This document shows positions 55,591 through 64,000 of a stretch of 64,000 nucleotides of DNA, piece by piece. The notes beneath the pieces were generated by a model. It was not told where the DNA came from. It saw only the letters and a list, made by a program, of their open reading frames with translations, and made no database searches. This DNA comes from Sarcophilus harrisii (taxonomy: Eukaryota > Chordata > Mammalia > Dasyuromorphia > Dasyuridae): contig NC_045429.1 in assembly GCF_902635505.1 (NCBI RefSeq), positions 132,986,804-133,050,803 of the forward strand, given 5' to 3'. A program made the translations under genes and the position numbers. Every line of letters starts with the position of its first letter. Within the stretch, counting starts at the first letter, position 1.

Positions 55591-56240
55591 ATTGTTAGAT
55601 ATTGTCAATTCTAGCTTCATAATGTCTCTCTCATCAGGACCCTTTACTGTAATCACATTGTAACATCCTACTTGAAGTTTTGATAATCTTTTCACTAGAA
55701 ATATAGTCTCTAATCAGTCCTTCTCCTCTCCAATTTATCTTTCACAGAGCTACCAAACTAATATTCCTAAAGGACAGTTCTGTCGTAAAGGGCATCAAGA
55801 AGCTTTAGTGGATTCCTATTGCTTCGTGGATAAAATTCAATTGGAATTTAAAGTTCTTCATAATCCAATCCCAACCTATCTTTCTAAACTGATTAGATAT
55901 TGCTCCTGTTCACGTAGCCTATGTTCTATCAGGACTGTCTTACTTTTTGTTCTCTTGAACAAGATATCCCATAGGTCTAGAATGCTCTCTTCCTAAACAA
56001 GATCTTTTCAAATTACTTAGCTTCCTTCAAACTCTTACTTAAGCTTGTTGATTGCTATTCTTCTCCTGAGAAAAATTACTTTGTATTTATATTGTATTTA
56101 CTTATCTGTATGCATGTTACATTTTCTCACTACAGCAGAAAGGAAGCTCCTTTAGTGTAGAGATTTTTTTTTTTTTTTCTTACCATACTATTAGCAGGTA
56201 CCTGGCCCATAAAAGGAAATTAATAAATACTGCTTGGATT

Positions 56241-57044
56241 AAAATGAATATAAGGCAAATCACCTGACTTCCCTGGGTCAAGTTTCCCTTATTTGTTAAA
56301 TGAAATAACTAAACTAATGATCCAGTTTCCATTCCTTCTTGTATAACAGAAGAAATAAGATTTATAGAAAAATAAGCACAATGTCACAAATACAGGGTAT
56401 TTTTTTTTTCCATTATCTATTCCTGTGATGAAATACTCAGTACACAGGAAGAAATATTTGGGATATAAATAACTTACAGTGAAATCTCTACTTTTAAAAA
56501 AGAAAAAACAACACCAGGACATCTCTCAGACTATTTAAAGGATCCAAAATGAGATAACTACCATCAATAAATAGCATGAGCTACTACTGGGGGAAATCAG
56601 TTATCTTCTAATTAGCAAGTTTTACCCAAATCAGGCTTCTTGCTGGGCATGCTCAGCACTTCTCTTGGCAGTTAATGAGAACAGCTGTGCTAGTGGAATA
56701 GGCTAGTGAAATGCTGAAATTAGAAAAAGAAAAATACTTTATATGCTTTCTCTAACACTCTAATGTAAAGAATAGTGGACTCTAGCTTAGAGATGTAAAA
56801 ATTCTGGAATTTTTTCCCCATTGCAGTAAAAAGGAAATTTTGGGAGAAAATAAATATGTACAATAAATGACTATAAGTTATGTATTTTACAATAAATGAC
56901 TATAAGTTATGTATTTATCTAAAAGACATCCTAGGAAAAATTAAAGGAAAAAGTAGCCCAGTTGTATAGTGAGAAAAAGATAGCAGATGGACAATACAAG
57001 TAGAGTATGAAAAAACAACTAGAGGAAGGCTTCCAGAGCATTGA
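56241..57044. other. no recognised element
   Basis: AT-rich. An exact direct repeat of about 25 bp (AATAAATGACTATAAGTTAT and flanking bases) lies at about 56861 and 56889. A CpG-poor stretch at 56620-56710 (TGCTGGGCATGCTCAGCAC) is of mixed composition. No exon seen. Confidence 0.45.
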
Positions 57045-57222
57045 GAAGATTCCCTATGGAATTAAAATCTGGCGTCAGACACTAGTTGTGAGACCCTAGA
57101 CAAGTCACTTAACTGCCTCAGTTCTTTCATCTGTAAAATGAGCTGGAAAAGGAAATGGCAAAAACACTTTTGTAACTTTGCATGGAGGGTCAGATACAAT
57201 TGAAACAACTGCACAACATAAG
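57045..57222 (+). mobile_element. MAR1-type SINE
   Basis: CTAGTTGTGAGACCCTAGAC, CAGTTCTTTCATCTGTAAAATG, AGCTGGAAAAGGAAATGGC, GGAGGGTCAGATACAATTG and AAACAACTGCACAACA match the MAR1 core and RTE-like tail. The head is lost. Confidence 0.87.
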
Positions 57223-57341
57223 AGTTTGCCTGTTCACAATCTAATACCACCTTACCAACTTTTCAACTTTATTTCTTATTATTCCTTTTCACTACTTTCT
57301 ATCATTGGAGGATAGGCTCTCTACTTTCTTTGATTCCATTT

Positions 57342-57738
57342 TGTGAATTATCTATTTTAAAATCAGCCAGAGTCAGAAATTCAGGTTAGGGGAAAATCGT
57401 CAGTCTTTATTCTCAGTGAAGAAAGATCAGAGGTGGAAGGGAATCGGCAATAGCAATATGTGCAGCTGAGTCAACAAGCTAGTTAGACCAGAAGCCACAC
57501 GATTAGCAGCTGGGAGTATGGAACCCAGGCTCAATCTCTCCCAGCTTCTCTTCCTGTCTCTCTCCGCCTCCACCCCCCAAAATCGTCATTTCCTATACAA
57601 CACATCAGGACTTGCACAGAGAGTGGGCGGTGGCCATTCTTTATCCAATCATGTATATTAATAGGGTATAGTCCAATTACTATTTAGCCTCATGTACTTG
57701 GGACCTCAGTGCATCAACTCAAACCTCAGCCCATTACA
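57342..57738 (-). mobile_element. solo LTR with 6 bp target duplication
   Basis: 397 bp from TG to CA, flanked by CCATTT at 57336-57341 and 57739-57744. On the minus strand AATAAAGACTGACG lies near the 3' side, as expected of R. GC-richer than the flanks. No internal sequence. Fossil. Confidence 0.82.
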
Positions 57739-57924
57739 CCATTTCTTTATTTATACTGTTCATCCCCCTAATCTGAAAACATGAATCAGTCTTAGAATTC
57801 ATGTAGCTCAAGTTTTATATTTCACTGAAATACTGTATATATTATGTACTCTACATATTTTACACTATAAGTTCCAGGATGACAAGGCAAATCTTATCCA
57901 ATCTGCTCTTACAGGGACTTTGAT

Positions 57925-58040
57925 GAATCTGGAAAATAAGGCTGATGACTTTTCAAAGCTTTGCCTCACTTAACTCCAAAACTCTAGTGATGTCATTGGT
58001 TCTCTTGGAAAACCAAAGAGAATAACTGGAAGAGGTATTC
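57925..58040 (+). mobile_element. RTE-type LINE 3' end
   Basis: GCTGATGACTTTTCAAAGC, TTTGCCTCACTTAACTCC, GTGATGTCATTGGTTCTCTT and AAACCAAAGAGAATAAC, a diverged copy of the same RTE terminus as at 50060. Confidence 0.75.
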
Positions 58041-58136
58041 TGCAAAAGAGAGGACTTCCAGAGCAGGAGATGTGAGTTAAACTTTATCATAAATATTCAA
58101 ACAGTTTTCTTATCTTGGAAGATTCCTTCATCCTGT

Positions 58137-58713
58137 TGTTGGGATTTAAAGGGGATCCCAAAATGTTGAGGTTCTAGACCAGCATTGTAAGGTATCTCAA
58201 AAGAATTTGCAGGTTTGGACCCATCTCCAAGTCAAGGGGCAAAGTTTATTATAATTGTAATGCCAATTAAAGTGGGCTAAGTTCCAAAAATACTCAACAA
58301 AGGACTGGGAGCAGGAAAAGATAAATTTATAGGGAAAAATTAAGAGAAATCAGATGCTTCATGTAACTGATATGCTAATATTATGGTTTAGAGGTGAAGT
58401 TGAGGAGTGGTCTGGTTCTGAATTTGTGAACAGTTATAGTACCCATGGGCAGAGTTCATGGGGGAAAACCTTCCAGAAATATGTTTTTAGGCCTGAAACA
58501 TCATTAAGTCAAATAGCAGATACCTAATTTTGTCCTATGCCTGCTTCAATTTTAAGCACCTCATTATTGTTGCTCTTTAGTCTTAGAAACTCTTATAACT
58601 GACCAACAGACTGTTATCTTACAGCCAGTAATATTTGTGGCCATAGCATACTGGTCATATAAACTGGAGCAAGATAATTTAGGGAAAGAAATATATTATT
58701 TCTAACTACATCA
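58137..58713 (-). mobile_element. solo LTR
   Basis: From TGTTGGGATTT to CTAACTACATCA, about 577 bp. The minus strand has AATAAACTTTGCCCCTTGAC followed by GGAGATGGGTCC, an R/U5-like order shared with the insertion at 55121. No internal sequence. Confidence 0.72.
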
Positions 58714-59661
58714 CTCCCAAGGCCAGGTGGCCTGCAGGCTACTGCTACATCTTCCCTAGGAGCCATATCATTATAGCCTTCTTGCCCTGGAAGATCCTTC
58801 CTTCTTGAATTTCCTTTTTGATTGGTTATTTCTTTATGGAATATCCATTTTAAGAATCACTGATCCAATTACAATGTAATTAAGTATGTTATGTTGTTAC
58901 AGTTTTCTCAATAATTCTGTAAATTTTCCTTCTCTAAAGATTTGCAATATTACAGCTAACAAAGCCATTATCTTGTATTATCCTATTTTGCATTTTCTAT
59001 TCTATATTTTTAAACCAGTACTTACTTTTCTCTATAGAGAGAAATTGTTAAATCAAATTAATACATCAAGGGCATCCTTGATAATAATATTGAAGGGAAA
59101 CTTTTAGGCTTCCACAAATAATACTCCAAAATAAAACATTTTTATGTTTACACAATTGTTTAACTGGTTTAGGAAATACAGGATCCTACTGTACTTAGTA
59201 TTATAGTTTTAAAAAAAAATCAAACATTTGATTGGTTAGGGGAAAATGGTGCCTGGACGGATCTCCTTCCAAAAACATGACATTCATATAACTACAAAAA
59301 TCATACAAGACTCCTTAAATGATGTAAAATAAATTTGTTTTACAACCCTCTATTAGTATCAAGAAAGGAATAAAACAGAAACAGATAATCACCAAAGGTT
59401 TTGCCAACAACACAGAGTTCAAGTTGAAGGATTTCCTGTGAATAGAGATATTCTAAGTAACCCTCTGAAGACTGCATGAAGTCTGGGTATAATGGAGAGC
59501 TTCCCAAGACTGACAATCACTTAAGGATATTTGGCTTAATTATCCACACAGTAAAAAAGTGGATGAAGAATGCTTATTGCCTACGTAACTATCTGGACAG
59601 ACAACACAGATTCTATCTCTCAATCTAAATATACATACACATATATATTTATAAATCTTTA

Positions 59662-60273
59662 TGCGTAGTGTTCTCTCTCAAATGTAACACTCTCTGTTTA
59701 GGTTTTCTTGGGGTCTCTGGAGGCAGCCTTCGTTTCAGTTCAGTAATCACCACACGAATAGCCAGGGGTTAAACTCCAAATCATTTTTCCAAAGTTCTAT
59801 CTCCTTCACTTGGGGCTCGACTACTTTTCTTAAGAGGCCTATCTCTCTCCTTGGTTCTGAGAGCTTGAACTCCTGCCTGCCTTCTCTGGCTTCTGAATCT
59901 CCCCAAATCCAAAGGTTTATGCTTCAGCCTCCAGCCACTACAACGGTGGATGATGGAATGAATCTGTAGTGCGCTTGTCCTTTCTGGCCCTGAGAGTTTC
60001 TAGCTTATATGCCCCACACTGAGTATACACCAATCATTTTATCACTAGGAAACCATTATTTGTTGTAGGATTAAATCAATGCTATACTAGATTTAACCAT
60101 TGTCTCCTCAATTCCACTTAGTACCTCCTTTCAAGTTCTGCACCATAATATCTCCTTGTAGGATTAAATTAATAATACTGAACCATGCTAAATTAGATAA
60201 CTATTGTCTCTCTCAATTCCACTGACTTAGTACCTTGTAAGAATCCTTTGTTTCAGAGTTCTGGCACATAACA
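59662..60273 (-). mobile_element. solo LTR, same family as 51616-52214
   Basis: 612 bp from TG to CA, flanked by TTTA at 59658-59661 and 60274-60277. On the minus strand it shares with the other copy AATTTAGCATGGTTCAGTAT, TTAAATCTAGTATAGCATTG, AACAAATAATGGTTTCC and a CATATAAGC TATA-like box, including the same tandem repeat in U3. No internal sequence. Confidence 0.88.
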
Positions 60274-60743
60274 TTTATGTATGTATATATACTCATGATA
60301 AACACAGTAAATGGGCAGTGAATTAAGACTAAAATTGAAAAGGAGAGTAGGTTGATTATGTTTGGGAAATAGCATTGTTCTTAAAGACTTATTTTTTAAT
60401 ACCATTATTCTTCTGATAACACATTACTATAAATCATAGAATATTTTATTCTAACATATATATACACATATAAACACATACACATATACACTCTTTCACC
60501 TGACAAGATCATTGTGATCATAAAACATCAAGTGGTATTTAAGTATTTATAATGGTAAAAATCTTAAATAATATCAAGTTTTCAAAAAGATTAGAAATTT
60601 CAATGAAACACTGATCATTCAAGATTAATGTTTTAAATTTAGAACTGGAGAGATTAAGTAGTTAAAATTGTCATGTCAATACACAAGTTTATTTGCTGGT
60701 ATTAAGTCTTGGATCAAGTCTTTTTTTCTAAAACCTTAAGAAC

Positions 60744-61183
60744 TGCAGTGGGAAACCGGTTTGATTGGTAAGAATTACCAAGAGACTTGAACTGATTTCT
60801 GAGGAAGGGGCTTTACTGTAGCAAAAGCAGAATGGAATAGTATCAGGTCACTAGTTGGTCAGAGGAGGTAGTTTTTGATAGGTATTTATACAGTAAGGCA
60901 AGGACTAATGCCTTTAAAGTGGGGGATGTTTATTCTAATCATTAGTCAGAACTTGTGAAAACAAAATTTTGGAAACACATAACACAACCCAAGCTTCCTG
61001 CGTCCTGTTTACAGGTCTAAGTTCCCTGAACCTGGCTGGGTGAATAATGGCACCTTGTTTACAACCCAAGCCCCTGCACCTAGCTGGGTGGGCAAAAGCA
61101 TCTTTTGTTTTTCTGCCCAGCTGCAATTAGTTGCCCACACAGGAACTAAGGAAGGCCTAGCTGGGGACTATTCCACAACCACA
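60744..61183 (-). mobile_element. solo LTR
   Basis: About 440 bp from TGCAGTGGG to CCACA. The minus strand starts TGTGGTTGTGGAATAGTCCC, and contains a TATA box (CTGTATAAATACC near 60885) and short repeated GTAAACA(A/G)G / CACCCAGC units in U3. No internal sequence. Ends are approximate. Confidence 0.7.
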
Positions 61184-61264
61184 GTATTATGATTTTATTG
61201 AGTGCATCTTTAGTTTGCATTTCACTCAAAACTATATAGATATATTACTATAAAAGGTAGCATA

Positions 61265-61456
61265 TGTGATCACAGATTTGGATTAGGTCAAGTAATCAAG
61301 AGACCACCTATAGTTTCACCCTTTCATTATACAACTGAAGGAACTGAGGTATAAAAAGGCTAAGTGACCTTTCCACATTCATATAACGCTGTATCAGCTG
61401 GAATTTGAACCCTGATTCTGACTACAAATCTATAATCTGTATACTACATTGCTTCC
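61265..61456 (-). mobile_element. MIR SINE, antisense
   Basis: CATTATACAACTGAAGGAAC, GAGGTATAAAAAGGCTAAG, TGACCTTTCCACATTC, GGAATTTGAACCCTGATTC and ATACTACATTGCTTCC give the full antisense MIR order. Confidence 0.82.
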
Positions 61457-61467
61457 CACATCAAAGT

Positions 61468-61590
61468 ATCTAGAGTTGAAAAGGGCCTTTAGAAATGATC
61501 TAAATCCAATCTCTTCATTTTACAAAGGACGAAACAAAGGCCAAACCCAGGCCCAAAGAGGAGAAATGACTAGCCCAAAGTCAAGTAAGA
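61468..61590 (-). mobile_element. MIR3-like SINE, antisense
   Basis: AGAGTTGAAAAGGGCCTTTAG, AAATGATCTAAATCCAATC, TTCATTTTACAAAGGACG, GGCCCAAAGAGGAGAAATG. Same class as 32020-32150. Confidence 0.7.
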
Positions 61591-63035
61591 AATATTTACT
61601 CATCTCACAAAATCAACATTTTAACACATTAAACACTGGCATTCGAAATATGACCACTTATCATACTTATCTTCCTAACATCTTGGCTGCCATCAGCATT
61701 CATCAAGCAATCCAAAGCTGATTTCTCAGAACACATTATTACATCAAATATGATGCATATTCAGGATTCCTAAAATTCCAATACAAACCTAGTATTCTTT
61801 TCCCTCACTGAAACTTGGTAAGGGCTTGATTTTAGATTATGGCTTCAAATAGAAATCTCATTCCTAAGCCTTTGAAAAAAATTTAATGCAATTTCCTTGG
61901 TCTACAGCCACCAATGATTCCCTAACTATTAATACAATTAAAACAAACCACAAATGTATTTTTTGAGAGAAACATACTTCTTGGTGGTATCTGTTTTACC
62001 ATAAATCCCTTGCTTGAAATGTAAATTTTATCTCTTGACAGTATGTATTAGAAGACTACATAGTTACCACTCAGGATATTTTCTTATGTACTTTAATTTA
62101 AAACTCGAAATTTTAGAAGATAGTCTACTTTAAAAGCAATCATAGCAGTGTAAGAATCATTATCTGAGCATGTAAATTTCTACTTAGGTTGGTAATTTAT
62201 TCCTAGGGTACTTAAGACATTCCTAACTTCATAATTTTTAGGGATTTTAAGAATAATTGACAATTCAGTTCCATTATGCTTCTACTTTACTGCATGGAGC
62301 CGAGTTTGGAGCAGGTTCTCAATATAGCTAATCTTTACACAAAGCACAGTCTAAATCAAGCATCTGTTTGTATGATGTTTTTCCTCCTACAGAGAGGTCT
62401 CCATTTGTTACTTTTAGTGTTAAAAGTTCTTAAGCTCAGGCAGTTAAAAAAAAAATTCTTTAAAAAAAAAAATTAACTCCATTAGTATTTTTTCTCTCAA
62501 TCTAGGTTCTACCCTCTATTTCAATTTTTCATAATTTTTTTCCTAAGTCACAAAAAGATACTAATAAGGCAAGTTTAAAAAACCTATTTACATAAATTCA
62601 TTTAATTTTAATGGGTTAGACCAACCATACGGATTGGAGAATATTGCCTGGTCTCACAACAAAGCAGCATAAACCTAGTTGCCCCTAACTACCATAGGAC
62701 CTGTAAGCTATGAGGGTGAAGCAAATTTTTATGTAAATTTCCCTTTTCCATGGTAGTCTACTAATCCTTTTTCAGTTGATAGCTCTCATACAGGTAAAAA
62801 GAAGATGACATTTCTGATAACTTCTACCTCTCTACCATAATTAGATAAAATACAGTAAATTCCTTAAATGTTTTATAATAAGAGTAGACAAAACATTTAG
62901 GTCAGATAAATAATTCAAAAACATATTACATTATATTCCCCTCTTTATTTTCAAAATTTTGTAAAAACAGGAATACATTTAAATTTCTATTGTAATACGC
63001 AAACAAAATTCAAATCATAGGGAACTCGAGTAATT
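61591..63035 (-). other. repeat-poor downstream flank or extended 3'UTR of GTF2H5
   Basis: About 1.4 kb with no repeat I can recognise. It is AT-rich and has several minus-strand AATAAA or ATTAAA-like words. The stretch at 62250-62430 is of more mixed composition than its surroundings and could be conserved 3'UTR. No open frame here looks like protein. The lack of mobile elements, in a window otherwise full of them, suggests constraint or transcript sequence, but I cannot prove either. Confidence 0.35.
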
Positions 63036-63041
63036 TTTATT
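63036..63041 (-). terminator. GTF2H5: candidate GTF2H5 polyadenylation signal
   Basis: The first AATAAA on the minus strand after the stop codon lies here (TTTATT on the plus strand) and would give a short 3'UTR of a little over 200 nt. A second AATAAA lies at 62944-62949. The gene may use a longer 3'UTR, because the sequence down to about 61.6 kb is repeat-poor. The motif is common in AT-rich DNA, so this is only a candidate. Confidence 0.35.
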
Positions 63042-63246
63042 CATGTTGTCTATGGATTGAACAGAAACCAAACAATACAGGAAACATTTAGTCTCAGAAT
63101 ATGCATATGCAATAACCATTACATAAATGCCTAATTCTCTAGTAATCAGTCTCATAAAATGCTAGATGGAAAAATCTTGGTTTTTTTGTTTGTTGTTTAC
63201 AATTTCAGAGTTTCTGAGATAGGTCAAGTCCCATTTTCTAGTCTTT

Positions 63247-63445
<199 letters not shown>

Positions 63446-64000
63446 TACCAAAAGAAACCAAGGAAGTTTTATATAGAATACAAGAATTCTAAAACATTGA
63501 AGTTTTAAGACAAACAATGAATTTATTTTTAGTCTCCTCCAACAATGTATTAAATAAGATTCAACTTTGTAACCTTTTACAGGTAAAGATGATAAGTTTT
63601 TTTTTTAAATGCACAGGTTATAAACAAGTAATAGAGATTTGAAGCTATGAAATCACTGGAGTCAAAATAATCGTCATTTTTGTTGATAAGATTTTTTAAA
63701 AATTACTAGTCAATAATTTAAGTGGTACATGTTAAAATGGATAAAGAAAGAATTAATTCTGAACCCTGAGAGCTTCATAACTTATAATCTTCATAATCCT
63801 TGAAGGAAATCTAGAAACTTGGTATATTATAAGCTACAATCAGCAAAGATGATTTAAAAATTTCCCATTGATAGTATGAAGAAAAAGTCATGAATGAAAC
63901 TTTGCCCAAATGATGAAACTAGAGTCTTTCCTTACTGTTAGTTAGAGTTTTTAAAAAATGACAATTTTTTTGAGCAGCCCAAATCATCCATTATCAGTAG
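63446..64000 (-). other. GTF2H5: GTF2H5 intron (partial)
   Basis: AT-rich intron sequence up to the window edge. No exon with the GTF2H5 N-terminus (MVNVLKGVLIE-like) is present in either part of it, and no repeat was recognised. Confidence 0.8.

Larger units (their letters stand above)
54365..56240 (+). mobile_element. L2 LINE, host of two solo LTRs
   Basis: Pieces in L2 order: GCTGGCTGACCATCTC, GGATATCTTGTAGGCATC (54370-54410), AATATAGGAATCAAC, [LTR], TTCTTCACCTTATCTCTCTC, CAACCCCCCATATTAAAT, [LTR], AGATATTGTCAATTCTAGC, then TGGATTCCTATTGCTTCGTG, AAAGTTCTTCATAATCCAATC and the terminus GCAGGTACCTGGCCC, AATAAATACTGCTTGG. The two LTRs fall at gaps where the L2 is otherwise continuous. A T-run near 56165 lies in the 3'UTR. 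Confidence 0.82.

Noticed and set aside
55121-58713. the two related LTRs as the ends of one provirus
   Set aside because: Between them lie L2, a MAR1 SINE, another LTR and an RTE tail, and no retroviral internal sequence; their ends also differ.
63446-64000. GTF2H5 first coding exon inside the window
   Set aside because: The minus strand was searched for the N-terminal coding sequence (MVNVLKG-like) before the acceptor; it is absent.

Overview
This is vertebrate, specifically marsupial, nuclear DNA: AT-rich, intron-broken and dominated by interspersed repeats. The lineage call rests on the repeats. Tail-rich SINEs with a tRNA-like head and a MIR/CORE body (the WSINE1 type of Australian marsupials), MAR1-type SINEs, RTE tails, many 5'-truncated L1 copies of several 3'UTR families, half-L1 (HAL1-like) copies, old MIR/L2/L3 copies and scattered solo LTRs occur together. 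An Australidelphian marsupial (dasyurid, koala, possum or kangaroo relatives) fits best; I cannot give a species.

Only one host protein-coding exon is certain. At 63247-63427 on the minus strand lies the last coding exon of GTF2H5 (TTDA/p8, the smallest subunit of TFIIH). It encodes residues 13-71 and the stop, with an intact splice acceptor; the earlier exons lie beyond the right edge. To its left, at about 17.1-18.8 kb, is a strong CpG island with GC boxes, paired E-boxes, a long CTC/GGA tract and a good minus-strand splice donor. In human the gene downstream of GTF2H5 in the same orientation is TULP4. I therefore infer that the island is a TULP4 promoter with a non-coding first exon on the minus strand, and that 1-17 kb is the start of its first intron. 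No TULP4 coding exon was found, so this is inference from gene order.

Layout. 1-17 kb: putative TULP4 intron 1 with one solo LTR (579-1022), several L2 and MIR copies, and L1 tails, two of which have clear target-site duplications; one of these L1s sits inside a 1.8 kb L2. 17-19 kb: the CpG island, a MIR fossil at its edge, and a near-perfect palindrome linked to a SINE insertion. 19-32 kb: mixed old repeats, a 191 bp hAT-type element and an unnamed sequence present twice 1.8 kb apart. 32-54 kb: mostly antisense L1 and HAL1-like copies, with SINEs nested in them and an L3/CR1 reverse-transcriptase fragment. 51.6-61.2 kb: seven solo LTRs in under 10 kb, two of them in one L2. 61.2-64 kb: MIR copies, a repeat-poor stretch probably containing the GTF2H5 3'UTR, then the exon and part of its upstream intron.

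The two genes are not known to act together; they share a neighbourhood. I found no CRISPR, operon, tRNA, rRNA or snRNA gene, and no new multi-gene system. The points most worth a second look are the candidate TULP4 promoter/5'UTR, the palindrome-plus-duplication at 18.97-19.26 kb, and the LTR cluster between the genes.
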